A stretch of DNA of 64,000 nucleotides from Bacillus sp. FJAT-29814 (GTDB lineage Bacteria > Bacillota > Bacilli > Bacillales > Cytobacillaceae): contig NZ_LMTJ01000010.1 of NCBI RefSeq assembly GCF_001510715.1, forward strand, positions 181,414-245,413, given 5' to 3'. The position numbers and the translations under genes are program-made. The notes under the pieces are model-generated. The model was not told the origin of the DNA, ran no database searches, and saw only the letters and a program-made list of their open reading frames with translations. Positions 18,754-27,544 of the stretch are shown here, piece after piece (positions within the stretch are counted from its first letter, which is position 1; each line of letters begins with the position of its first letter).

Positions 18754-19731
18754 TTGAAGAAATTATTGATAATTATTTTTACGATTTTTGTTTTAGCCGG
18801 CTGCGGGGATGATGCATATGATCAGGCAATGAAACAAGGGAAACAGGCGCTGGCATCGGGTGATCTGAATAAAGCGATCGGCTTCTACGAGTCCGCCTTA
18901 GATGAGAATCCGAAAGACAAAGCGGCAAAGCGAGCATATGAAACTGTAGAGGCATTATTGGAAGTGGAACAGGCAATCAAGAAGGAAAATTGGGACGAGG
19001 CCATGACGAAGGCCAATAAATTGCTTAAGGATCAGTCTTTACCTGACAGTATTAAAAGCAAGTTAAAAGAATCTATCAAAACAGCGAAAACCGGCAACGA
19101 GCGGAATCAAGCTATTCTGGAAAGAGTAGAAACAATTAAAGCTCTTATAAAGGATGAAAATTATGCCGAAGCACAAAAATTGATTAGCAGCCTAAAGCAG
19201 GAACCCGCTTTTGCTTGGTTTTCAGAAGAAGTGAATAAATTAGAGCTGGCGGTAAATGATGGGCTAAAGAAACAACAAAAAGGCACTAATGAAGAAAAAA
19301 CGACAGCAGCTGTGACTACACAGGTACAAGCGAAAGAAGAACAAAAGAAGAACCAGACAAATTGGGAAACGTATCATAATGAGAGATTTGGTTATACAGT
19401 CAAATATCCGAAGGGTTGGGTTTTGGGTCCAGAGCCAACCAATGGTGACGGTCGCTCTCTTTATCATGACAATAATACCGAAATCACCGTGTTTGCTTCT
19501 TATTTTATGGAGGAAACCAATCCTGACCTGTCTTCCTACGAAAAATTAACGACTCATTCCGGCAAGGACGCCTATTTATCAATTAATAAAGATGGGTCAA
19601 TGATTGATTTCAACGGTGTGGTGACAGACGGGACCATGATCTTCCAACTTGGTGGCTATATGTCAGAGGAATTTTATAAAAAGAACGCTGCAATTTTAAA
19701 GGAAATGCTAGTAGATGTAACACTATATTAA
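18754..19731 (+). CDS. Lipoprotein with TPR-like repeats and a PsbP-like C-terminus
   Basis: About 325 residues. TTG start at 18754 with GGGGTG 6 nt upstream (a GTG at 18745 is in frame). Lipobox VLAGCG gives a surface-anchored lipoprotein. Residues about 25-160 contain helical TPR-like repeats (YDQAMKQGKQALASGDLNKAIGFYESALDENPKD). A Lys/Gln-rich linker follows, then a C-terminal domain (NERFGYTVKYPKGWVLGPEPTNGDGRS) resembling small PsbP/DcrB-like folds. Role unknown; probably an envelope-associated binding protein. Confidence 0.85.
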   Translation: MKKLLIIIFTIFVLAGCGDDAYDQAMKQGKQALASGDLNKAIGFYESALDENPKDKAAKRAYETVEALLEVEQAIKKENWDEAMTKANKLLKDQSLPDSIKSKLKESIKTAKTGNERNQAILERVETIKALIKDENYAEAQKLISSLKQEPAFAWFSEEVNKLELAVNDGLKKQQKGTNEEKTTAAVTTQVQAKEEQKKNQTNWETYHNERFGYTVKYPKGWVLGPEPTNGDGRSLYHDNNTEITVFASYFMEETNPDLSSYEKLTTHSGKDAYLSINKDGSMIDFNGVVTDGTMIFQLGGYMSEEFYKKNAAILKEMLVDVTLY

Positions 19732-20043
19732 TTGTTTCCCAGAGCAAGTTATATGGTAAGGGAGTATTTTTTAGAAACAGCCTCGGGAAAAAAAGCAAAG
19801 TTTGTATATTGGCAAATAGAAAATTAAACTTTTTACTGTGAAATTTCTACAAAATACTATATCTATTTGTCTATATACAAACTAATATTTTCCATTATTT
19901 GTATAAAAACTAGGAATATTTACTTACTTTCTTTTCGTTTTTGTCAGCTTTTTGTCGAAGTGTATCGAAAAAAATAAATTGTATAATTTAATTTTTCGGA
20001 ATATTATTTATCTTGCAAATAGAATGATGAAGGGGGAGTTATA
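19732..20043 (+). other. AT-rich upstream region of the InhA protease gene
   Basis: 312 nt, very AT-rich. I see a TATAAT at about 19983 (in TTGTATAATTTAA) that could be a -10 element, but no well-spaced -35. No gene or structured RNA is recognisable. Confidence 0.4.
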
Positions 20044-22443
20044 TTGAAGAAGTTTTTAAAAACAGGCCTAACTACTGCAGTGATTGCTGGGACTTTGTTT
20101 TCTGGATTTCCAGCAAACAATGCGAGTACGGCAAGTGGGGAATCTCTCCATAAAAGCCCAAATTATGCCACTCAGTCTCATAGTTCACTAGATTTGGCTA
20201 TCGTAAATGAGGACAAATTACTAGAATCACTCGTTAAACGCGGTATCATCGCGAAGGATGCAACCACGGCCGAGAAGCAAAAGGCTTTAAGCAAGTACTT
20301 GGAATTAAAGGGGGAACAAGGAAAAGTAAAGGAATCCGATCCGTTAGCGGCAAAGGTTAAAGCGGCTGAATCGGAAAAGCAAAAGAAATTTAAGGACTTC
20401 AATAATGGCCTATTAAAAGGTAAAGGCAACAAATATGGACAGTTGAAGGGGAATCCGGATCCTGTACAAGAAGGTACATCACCTGGCATTCAGAAAAAGG
20501 GAAAACTATTAACCTTAATGGTTGAATACTCCGATTTCGAACACAATAACCTCAAGCCTGGTGAAACTGACAACTATTATAAGGATTATAATACTGACCA
20601 CTATGAAAAGATGATTTTCGGAAATAAAGGTGAATTCAAAGGCCCGAATGGCGAAGAACAAGTTTCTCAAAAGCAATTTTATGAAGAGCAGTCGGGCGGT
20701 ACTTATACAATTGAAGGTAAAGCCTATGGCTGGTTAAAGGTGCCTGGCACTGCTGCATATTATGGCGGTGACAGACCTGGTGGAGGCCATGATAACGTCA
20801 ATCCGGGCGGCTCAAAACAATTAGTAAAGGATACTTTAGTAGCTGCAATAGCGGCGGGCGTTCCTTTGCAAGATTATGATTTAGAGGATCCGCATGATTT
20901 GGATGGAGACGGAAACTTCTGGGAGCCGGATGGTTTAGTTGACCACCTGCAAATTATTCACTCTGGCATGGGACAAGAAGCTGGCGGCGGCTCGCTTGGT
21001 GACAATGCGATTTGGTCCCACCGTTCCGCAGTGTTCTTTGACCCGGACGGTCTTGGGAAAGGGCTACCTGGATTCTATGATTATACGGTTATGCCTGAAG
21101 ACGGGGCAACTGGAGTATTCGCACATGAGTACGGTCATGACTTAGGTCTGCCGGATGAATACGATACTCAATATACCGGTACAGGTGAAGCGGTTGGCTA
21201 CTGGTCCATTATGGCCAGCGGTTCTTGGGCCGGAAAAATCCCTGGTGCAGAGCCAACTGGATTCTCTCCATTTGCAAAGCAATATTTCCAATCCACTCTT
21301 GGCGGCAAATGGACAAGCCCAACTGTCGTAGAGTGGGATGAAGTGTCAACAAAGGGAACACAATTCCTGCTTGACCAGGCAAACTCTCCGCTTGGGAAAA
21401 ACAATCAAGCGGTTCGGGTAAACTTGCCACAAAAGAAAACTCCAGTAAACACGCCAACTGGTTCCTATGAATACTGGGGCGGCCAAAAAGATGAAATGGA
21501 TACCAATATGGTCACTGATGTTGATTTGACAGGAAGAGCTTCTGCGACATTAACATTTGATGCTTGGTATGACATTGAACCACAATGGGATTTTGCTTTT
21601 GTTCAAGTTTCAACTGACAGTGGCGCCACTTGGAAATCCTTAGGCAACAACAATACTCGCTCAGACGTTGTTCCTGAAGGATATCCAACCATATTAAATT
21701 CAATGCCTGGCTTCTCAGGAAATTCAAACGGATGGCAAGCACAATCCTTTGATTTATCAGAATACAAAGGACAAAAAATTAAGCTCCGCCTTCGTTATGC
21801 AACAGACTGGGGCAGCTCTTACATCGGCTTCTTTGCTGACAACATCAAGGTGGTGGCTGATGGACAAACATTAGTCGACGATGGTGCTGAAAAGGAACCC
21901 TCTGCCTTTGCTTTAAACGGTTTTACAAAGATGGATGGAAATAAATTAACCGACCACTATTACCTGCTTGAATGGCGTAATCACAAGGGCGTTGACCAAG
22001 GTTTAGCAAATATTAAACGCGGTCAATCGCTGATGAGCTATGACGGCGGCCTTGTTGTTTGGTATGTGGATGACAGCTTCACCGACAACTGGACAGGCGT
22101 ACACCCTGGTGACGGTTTCCTTGGTGTAGTCGATGCTCACCTTGGCAATGACTTGCAATGGAGCTTAAGCAATGGAACGACTGCTGAAGCTAGCACTCGT
22201 TTTCATATCGCGGATGCGGCCTTTGGATTAAATCCAACTTCAGGATTAAACGTTGATTATCCTGGTGTCCAAACGTTAACAGCTCCTAGCCAGCCAGGTG
22301 TGTCCCTGTTTGAAGATAGCAAGTCTTTCAACAATATCTTTATGCCAGATGCCGGCAGAAATCTACCTAACTTCGGACTTAAAGTTCGTGTAAACGGACA
22401 AGCCAAAGATAAATCAGTTGGCTCGATTGTGATTTACAAATAA
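20044..22443 (+). CDS. inhA: Immune inhibitor A metalloprotease, M6 family
   Basis: 799 residues, the usual InhA size. TTG start with GAAGGGGGAG upstream. A Sec signal peptide (MKKFLKTGLTTAVIAGTLFSG) is followed by a propeptide to about residue 150. The catalytic zinc site HEYGHDLGLPDEYD lies around residue 360 (HExxHxxGxxD). A C-terminal half with MAM/lectin-like beta domains contains GWQAQSFDLSEYKGQKIKLRLRY. InhA proteins are secreted peptidases that degrade host antimicrobial proteins and other extracellular proteins. Monocistronic with its own terminator. Confidence 0.96.
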   Translation: MKKFLKTGLTTAVIAGTLFSGFPANNASTASGESLHKSPNYATQSHSSLDLAIVNEDKLLESLVKRGIIAKDATTAEKQKALSKYLELKGEQGKVKESDPLAAKVKAAESEKQKKFKDFNNGLLKGKGNKYGQLKGNPDPVQEGTSPGIQKKGKLLTLMVEYSDFEHNNLKPGETDNYYKDYNTDHYEKMIFGNKGEFKGPNGEEQVSQKQFYEEQSGGTYTIEGKAYGWLKVPGTAAYYGGDRPGGGHDNVNPGGSKQLVKDTLVAAIAAGVPLQDYDLEDPHDLDGDGNFWEPDGLVDHLQIIHSGMGQEAGGGSLGDNAIWSHRSAVFFDPDGLGKGLPGFYDYTVMPEDGATGVFAHEYGHDLGLPDEYDTQYTGTGEAVGYWSIMASGSWAGKIPGAEPTGFSPFAKQYFQSTLGGKWTSPTVVEWDEVSTKGTQFLLDQANSPLGKNNQAVRVNLPQKKTPVNTPTGSYEYWGGQKDEMDTNMVTDVDLTGRASATLTFDAWYDIEPQWDFAFVQVSTDSGATWKSLGNNNTRSDVVPEGYPTILNSMPGFSGNSNGWQAQSFDLSEYKGQKIKLRLRYATDWGSSYIGFFADNIKVVADGQTLVDDGAEKEPSAFALNGFTKMDGNKLTDHYYLLEWRNHKGVDQGLANIKRGQSLMSYDGGLVVWYVDDSFTDNWTGVHPGDGFLGVVDAHLGNDLQWSLSNGTTAEASTRFHIADAAFGLNPTSGLNVDYPGVQTLTAPSQPGVSLFEDSKSFNNIFMPDAGRNLPNFGLKVRVNGQAKDKSVGSIVIYK

Positions 22444-22462
22444 TAGTCTGATAGCTTAGAAG

Positions 22463-22495
22463 GGCAGATTCCTCGTGAATCTGTCTTTCTTTTTG
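22463..22495 (+). terminator. Terminator after inhA
   Basis: Stem CAGATTC / GAATCTG followed by TCTTTCTTTTT. Confidence 0.85.
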
Positions 22496-22554
22496 AAGAT
22501 AACCGCAAATTTGGGGAAAATGAAACGCTGCTCGTTGGATTTGCTAGAATTTCA

Positions 22555-22588
22555 ATAAAAAAGCCATGGAGTAAATCCCCCATGGCTC
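22555..22588 (-). terminator. Terminator of the liv-type operon
   Basis: Arms AGCCATGG / CCATGGCT; on the minus strand the hairpin is followed by TTTTTTATTG. It lies just past the last ABC gene. Confidence 0.88.
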
Positions 22589-22596
22589 CCTAGCAC

Positions 22597-23304
22597 TTAT
22601 AATCCCCCTAGGTAGGCTTTTTTGATGTCTTCGCTTGCTTGAAGTTCTGCCGCTGAGCCTGCGATTTCGATGCGTCCGGTTTCGATGACGTAGGCACGGT
22701 CGGCGACGGATAGCGCCATATTGGCGTTTTGTTCAACGAGCAGGACGGTCGTTCCGGTCTGATTGATCTGCTCGATAATGTTAAAAATTTGTTTAACCAT
22801 AAGCGGTGCCAATCCCATGGAAGGCTCGTCCAGCAGGAGCAGCTTTGGCTTGGCCATAATCGCGCGTCCCATGGCCAGCATCTGTTGCTCACCGCCGGAT
22901 AGCGTGCCGGATAATTGCTTGCGGCGTTCGAGCAATCGTGGGAACAGTTCATACACCTTTTCCATATCTTTGCGAATCCCGCTGGTATCCTTTCTAGTAT
23001 AGGCGCCTAGCTCCAAATTTTCCTCTACAGACATATTGGAAAAAACACGGCGTCCTTCTGGCACATGGGAAATCCCTGCCTTGACAATGGCTTGCGGCGC
23101 CAATGCAGAAATTGTTCCACCTAAGTATTCGATCGTTCCCGATTTTGGTTTAAGCAGTCCGGATAAGGTTTTGAGCAGCGTACTTTTTCCAGCTCCGTTC
23201 GCGCCAATTAAGGTAACAATTTCGCCTTCTTTTACCTCTAATGAAATTCCTTTGAGAGCCTGAATGTTTCCATAAAACACATTAATATTATTGACTTTAA
23301 GCAT
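22597..23304 (-). CDS. livF: Branched-chain amino acid ABC transporter ATP-binding protein LivF
   Basis: 235 residues: Walker A GANGAGKST, signature LSGGEQQ, Walker B LLLLDEPSMGLAP, and the LivF-specific ISHVPEGRRVFSNMSVEENL. It is one of two ATPases that power uptake of branched-chain or related amino acids. It overlaps livG by 8 bp as the last gene of the five-gene cluster. Confidence 0.95.
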   Translation of the reverse strand: MLKVNNINVFYGNIQALKGISLEVKEGEIVTLIGANGAGKSTLLKTLSGLLKPKSGTIEYLGGTISALAPQAIVKAGISHVPEGRRVFSNMSVEENLELGAYTRKDTSGIRKDMEKVYELFPRLLERRKQLSGTLSGGEQQMLAMGRAIMAKPKLLLLDEPSMGLAPLMVKQIFNIIEQINQTGTTVLLVEQNANMALSVADRAYVIETGRIEIAGSAAELQASEDIKKAYLGGL

Positions 23305-24076
23305 GCTCGCTCGTAACCTCCTCTCCTAAATAGGCTTCGATTACCTTCGGATTCGTGCGAATCTCCTCAGGGGTTCCTGCTGCAATGAGCTGGCCGTGGT
23401 CAAGGACATAAATTCGTTCACAGATCCCCATGACCAAGTTCATGTCATGTTCAATTAACAGGATTGTCAAATCAAACTGTTTCCGGATAAATGCAATCAG
23501 TTCCATTAATTCGTGGGTCTCTTGGGGATTCATCCCGGCTGCAGGTTCATCCAGCAAGAGCAGCTTCGGACCGGCGGCTAATGCGCGGGCGATTTCCAAT
23601 CTGCGCTGCTGTCCGTAGGGCAAATTTTTGGCCTTTTCATCTTTTAAACCGTCTAAGTTAAAAATTTTTAAAAACTCAAGCGCCTTGTTCTCCATATTTT
23701 TTTCCTCGGAAAAGTGGGAAGGCAGACGGAAAATCGAGCTAAAAATCGAATTTTTCGCTAATGAATGATAGGCAACCTTTACATTGTCCAACACAGATAA
23801 TTCGCTGAAAAGACGAATGTTTTGAAAGGTTCTGCTGATGCCGCTTTGTGTTACCTTGTAGGGAGGCAGTCCGTTCAGCCGCTTTCCGTTAAAGATAATC
23901 TCACCTTCCGTCGGTACGTAAACGCCTGTTAACAAGTTAAAACTAGTCGTTTTTCCGGCACCGTTCGGCCCGATTAATCCGACCAGTTCGCCTTGTCGCA
24001 GTTCCATATTAAAGCCGGAAACAGCCTTTAATCCGCCAAACTGAATGCCGGCATTTTTTACCTCAAGTAATGCCAT
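23297..24076 (-). CDS. livG: Branched-chain amino acid ABC transporter ATP-binding protein LivG
   Basis: 259 residues: Walker A GPNGAGKTT, a LivG-type signature LPYGQQRRLEIARAL, Walker B LLLLDEPAAGMNPQET, and the C-terminal extension VIEAYLGEE characteristic of LivG. It is the partner ATPase of LivF at the membrane. It starts 1 bp after the livM stop and overlaps livF, consistent with one transcript. Confidence 0.95.
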   Translation of the reverse strand: MALLEVKNAGIQFGGLKAVSGFNMELRQGELVGLIGPNGAGKTTSFNLLTGVYVPTEGEIIFNGKRLNGLPPYKVTQSGISRTFQNIRLFSELSVLDNVKVAYHSLAKNSIFSSIFRLPSHFSEEKNMENKALEFLKIFNLDGLKDEKAKNLPYGQQRRLEIARALAAGPKLLLLDEPAAGMNPQETHELMELIAFIRKQFDLTILLIEHDMNLVMGICERIYVLDHGQLIAAGTPEEIRTNPKVIEAYLGEEVTSEHA

Positions 24077-24077
24077 C

Positions 24078-25013
24078 TTAATGGCCTCCTTTCGCCGGTT
24101 TCCACTTGAATAAATCGGTGATTTCCCGTGTGCCTAATAAGCCCTGAGGACGGTAAAGCATGACAATCACCAATACTAAGCTATAGATAATCATCCGTGT
24201 TTCCGGATATTGCTGTAAGAACGCTGAAATGATGGTTAACAGAATCGCAGAAATGACGGATCCAGAAAGGCTGCCAAGACCACCCAGCACAACAAAGATC
24301 AGGATATCAAAGGATTTTAAGAAACCAAAATTCCCCGGCTGGATGATATAAAAGTTATGGGAGTATAAGGCTCCGGCAACCCCTGCAAAAAAGGACCCGA
24401 TCGCAAAAGCGGCGACTTTATAAAAAGTGGTATTAATCCCCATCGCATCAGCGGCAATTTCATTTTCTCTAATTGAAATACAAGCCCGGCCATGTCTGGA
24501 ATTAGTAAAGTTTGAGATGACTAGTATTGTAATAAATAAACAAACAAATGTTGTCGTCCAAGTGGTAAAGTGCGTTACCTGCATGCCCGCGGCTCCGCCA
24601 ACATAGTCAATATTGAATAGCATAATCCGAATGATTTCGGCAAAACCAAGGGTGGCAATCGCCAAATAGTCTCCTCGCAGTCTTAAAGTGGGAATCCCGA
24701 CAATGAGGCCTGCAAGAGCAGCAACCACTCCGCCAATCACGATGGCCAGAACAAATGGCAATTCAAATTTCATTGTGGCAATCGCTGAAATATAAGCGCC
24801 AACAGCCAAGAACCCGGCATGGCCAATGGAGAATTGACCGGTGATGCCAATGACCAAATGAAGACTGACCGCCAAAATAATATTAATCGAGATTGTAAGG
24901 ATCAAGTTACTATAGTATATATTTAGTAATCCTGAGACGGTGAAAAATTGGACGACTCCATACACAACTGCCGCCAGAATCACAAATGCCCAAAATGGTT
25001 TTGATTTCTTCAT
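24078..25013 (-). CDS. livM: Branched-chain amino acid ABC transporter permease LivM
   Basis: 311-residue permease with about nine hydrophobic segments and the family motif GQFSIGHAGFLAVGAYISA. The EAA-like loop is SIRENEIAADAMGINTTFYKVAAFAIGSFFAGVAGAL. Pairs with LivH to form the transmembrane channel. Encoded 10 bp downstream of livH. Confidence 0.94.
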   Translation of the reverse strand: MKKSKPFWAFVILAAVVYGVVQFFTVSGLLNIYYSNLILTISINIILAVSLHLVIGITGQFSIGHAGFLAVGAYISAIATMKFELPFVLAIVIGGVVAALAGLIVGIPTLRLRGDYLAIATLGFAEIIRIMLFNIDYVGGAAGMQVTHFTTWTTTFVCLFITILVISNFTNSRHGRACISIRENEIAADAMGINTTFYKVAAFAIGSFFAGVAGALYSHNFYIIQPGNFGFLKSFDILIFVVLGGLGSLSGSVISAILLTIISAFLQQYPETRMIIYSLVLVIVMLYRPQGLLGTREITDLFKWKPAKGGH

Positions 25014-25023
25014 TATTTTTCAC

Positions 25024-25902
25024 CTAAACTTTCTCTTTTGTATTTTTGCCAAAGATGCCTGAAGGTTTTAAGATTAGTATGAGAATCAAAATGATAAAGG
25101 CGGCTGCATCTCGCCATAATGAAAATCCTGCAGCGCTGACAATCGCTTCGACGACCCCAAGGATAATTCCGCCAACCATTGCGCCCGGAATACTGCCGAT
25201 GCCGCCTAATACGGCTGCAACAAACGCTTTTAACCCAGGGATGACTCCCATCAACGGTTCAATTTTTGTATAGTAGACCCCGAACACGACCCCAGCGGCT
25301 CCTGCTAATGCCGAACCGATGGCGAAGGTGAAGGAAATCGTTTTGTCGACGTTAATTCCCATTAAACGGGCTGCGTCCATGTCAAGGGATACCGCGCGCA
25401 TCGCTTTTCCCATTTTTGTACGGTGAACAATAAATTGTAAAATAATCATTAAGACGATAGAAGTTAATAGGATAAATAATGACTGGCTATTGATTTGTAC
25501 ACCAAACAAACTAATGGCTTTGTTTGGTACAACGTCATCAGGATAGGCTTCCGGCTGCGCCCCGCGAATAAAAATCATTCCGTATTCAATCAGTAGGGAC
25601 ATTCCGATGGCTGTAATCAAAGCGGCAATTCTCGTAGCATTACGAAGCCGTTTATAGGCAATTCGTTCAATTAAAACTCCAAATACGGCACAAAAAGCCA
25701 TTGAAATAATCAGTGCCGGAAAGAAGCCCAATCCCCATCCCGTAATCGCGTAGAAACCGATAAAGGCACCTACCATAAATACATCACCATGTGCAAAGTT
25801 GATCAATTTAATGATCCCGTACACCATTGTGTATCCTAATGCGATTAAGGCATAGATGCTTCCAAGTGAAATGCCGTTTATGAGTTGCTGTAACCAATCC
25901 AT
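25024..25902 (-). CDS. livH: Branched-chain amino acid ABC transporter permease LivH
   Basis: 292-residue permease. N-terminus QQLINGISLGSIYALIALGYTMVYGIIKLINFAHGD is the LivH signature, and the EAA-like loop is MRAVSLDMDAARLMGINVDKTISFTFAIGSALAGAAG. GAAGGAGCGAGAG precedes the ATG. It lies downstream of the binding-protein gene beyond an intergenic hairpin that should lower its expression relative to the binding protein. Confidence 0.95.
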   Translation of the reverse strand: MDWLQQLINGISLGSIYALIALGYTMVYGIIKLINFAHGDVFMVGAFIGFYAITGWGLGFFPALIISMAFCAVFGVLIERIAYKRLRNATRIAALITAIGMSLLIEYGMIFIRGAQPEAYPDDVVPNKAISLFGVQINSQSLFILLTSIVLMIILQFIVHRTKMGKAMRAVSLDMDAARLMGINVDKTISFTFAIGSALAGAAGVVFGVYYTKIEPLMGVIPGLKAFVAAVLGGIGSIPGAMVGGIILGVVEAIVSAAGFSLWRDAAAFIILILILILKPSGIFGKNTKEKV

Positions 25903-25929
25903 GCGCTCTCGCTCCTTCTTTTTTAAAAA

Positions 25930-25966
25930 AGCAAAATGGAAGGGGATAATCCTTCCATTTTACTGG
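25930..25966 (-). terminator. Intercistronic hairpin between binding protein and LivH genes
   Basis: Arms AAAATGGAAGG / CCTTCCATTTT followed on the minus strand by GCTTTTTT. It lies between the binding-protein stop and livH, so it is likely a partial terminator giving more binding protein than permease. Confidence 0.8.
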
Positions 25967-25974
25967 TTTGTTTA

Positions 25975-27159
25975 TTAAGGATTAATTTTCGTGTTAAACA
26001 CTTGCTTACCATCCTTGTACTCTAAAACGATGGCTGATTTGATTGGATGGTGATTTTTATCCAGTGATAATACACCGGTAACAAGTGATAAATCTTTGGT
26101 TTTAGCTAATTCTTCCTGAATTTTGACGGAATCTGTGCTTCCTGCACGCTTAATGGCGTCAGCCAAGAAATAAACGGTGTCATAACCAAGAGCGTTGAAC
26201 GCGTTAGGTGCCTCACCCTTATTCTTGTCTTTGAAGGCAGTCACAAAATCCTGGACCTTTTTATCCGGGTCTTCATTAGAATAGTGGTTGATTAAGTAGG
26301 TGTTATTTAATGCATCTGCACCGGCTAAATCAACTAATTTTGGCGAATCCCAGCCGTCAGCGCCCATTAATGGAGCCGTAATGCCTAGTTCGCGTGCCTG
26401 CTTAACAATCAAGCCAACTTCCTCATAGTAGCCAGGAATGAAAATAAATGATGGATTCTTTGCCTTGATACGAGTCAAGGTGGCACGGAAGTCTGTATCC
26501 TTTGCTACATAAGACTCTTCTCCAACGATTTTACCGCCTGCTTTTTCAAATGTTTCCTTGAAAGCAGTGGTTAATCCTTTTGCATAGTCACTCGAGTTGT
26601 CTGAAAAGATCGCTGCATCTTTTACTTTTAATTTATCTAAGGCAAAGTTGGCAGCCACTGTACCTTGGAATGGATCAATGAACGATGTACGGAAAACAAA
26701 GTCTCTTACTTTTCCTTTTTCATCGACTGTTACAGTTGGGCTCGTTCCCCCCGGAGCCATCAAAACAGTTTTCGTGTCATTTGCAATTTGTGCCTGGGCT
26801 ACGGTATTTCCGCTTGTTGCTGCACCAATGACTGCATTTACTTTGTCTTGGCTTGTCAGCTTAATAATTCCATTCGTTGCTTCCGCTGCTTCCGACTTAT
26901 TGTCATTTTTAATCACTTCAATTTGCTTGCCATCAACACCGCCAGCTTTGTTAATTTCCGCTACGGCCATTTCAATTCCTTTTGTCATGGATTCACCGTA
27001 GGAAGCAACGTTCCCGGAAAGCTCCATGTTTACTCCAAGTTTAAAGACATCTGAATTGCCGCCTCCGCCACTGGCACCTTGATTTCCTGTGCCACAGCCG
27101 GCAAGGATTCCGGCAGCTAAAGCCGATGCCATAAATACTTTACTCCATTTCTTTTTCAT
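25975..27159 (-). CDS. Branched-chain amino acid ABC transporter substrate-binding lipoprotein
   Basis: 394 residues. Lipoprotein signal peptide with lipobox AGILAGCG (Cys about 22), then a periplasmic-binding-protein type I fold: FKLGVNMELSGNVASYGESMTKGIEMAVAEIN and VNAVIGAATSGNT are typical of LivJ/LivK-like receptors. It captures leucine, isoleucine, valine or related amino acids outside the membrane for LivHMGF. First gene of the cluster, with AGAGGAGG ribosome binding site and a CodY-like box 30 nt upstream of the start. Confidence 0.94.
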   Translation of the reverse strand: MKKKWSKVFMASALAAGILAGCGTGNQGASGGGGNSDVFKLGVNMELSGNVASYGESMTKGIEMAVAEINKAGGVDGKQIEVIKNDNKSEAAEATNGIIKLTSQDKVNAVIGAATSGNTVAQAQIANDTKTVLMAPGGTSPTVTVDEKGKVRDFVFRTSFIDPFQGTVAANFALDKLKVKDAAIFSDNSSDYAKGLTTAFKETFEKAGGKIVGEESYVAKDTDFRATLTRIKAKNPSFIFIPGYYEEVGLIVKQARELGITAPLMGADGWDSPKLVDLAGADALNNTYLINHYSNEDPDKKVQDFVTAFKDKNKGEAPNAFNALGYDTVYFLADAIKRAGSTDSVKIQEELAKTKDLSLVTGVLSLDKNHHPIKSAIVLEYKDGKQVFNTKINP

Positions 27160-27188
27160 GTCTTAAGATCCTCCTCTGTATTTGTTCC

Positions 27189-27203
27189 AATTTTCTGATA
27201 ATA
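27189..27203 (-). promoter_or_regulatory. CodY-box-like site upstream of the liv cluster
   Basis: AATTTTCTGATAATA matches the CodY consensus AATTTTCWGAAAATT at 13 of 15 positions. Its placement 30 nt before the binding-protein start fits repression when branched-chain amino acids and GTP are plentiful. Confidence 0.72.
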
Positions 27204-27544
27204 TGACCCGAAATGGACTATCGGGATATAAAGGTAAAAAGTGATTTAATAGTTAGTATATTAAAACAATTTTTTTCATTCGTCTAGTATAATATCAAAA
27301 TATTTTATAAATTTTATTTTTTCATAAAATGATAGCGATTTCATGTCGAATATAAGCGAATAATATCAAATAATGTACCAAAATACCCATAATTAGGGAA
27401 TTCCTATTTAAATTAGAATAATAATATAAAGAAAATAAAATTATTCTATTTGGGGACCGAGGGGCTGTAAAGTAATAAAAATCGCAAATTTGGAAAAGAA
27501 ATGAACTCTCTCCCTCTTTATAATGAAGCAGAGGTGGATGAAGG
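27204..27544. other. AT-rich divergent intergenic region
   Basis: About 340 nt between the divergent liv cluster and an MFS gene, very AT-rich. It must hold both promoters. I can see TATAAT at about 27518 in the + direction, but no convincing -35, and no structured RNA or small gene. Confidence 0.4.
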
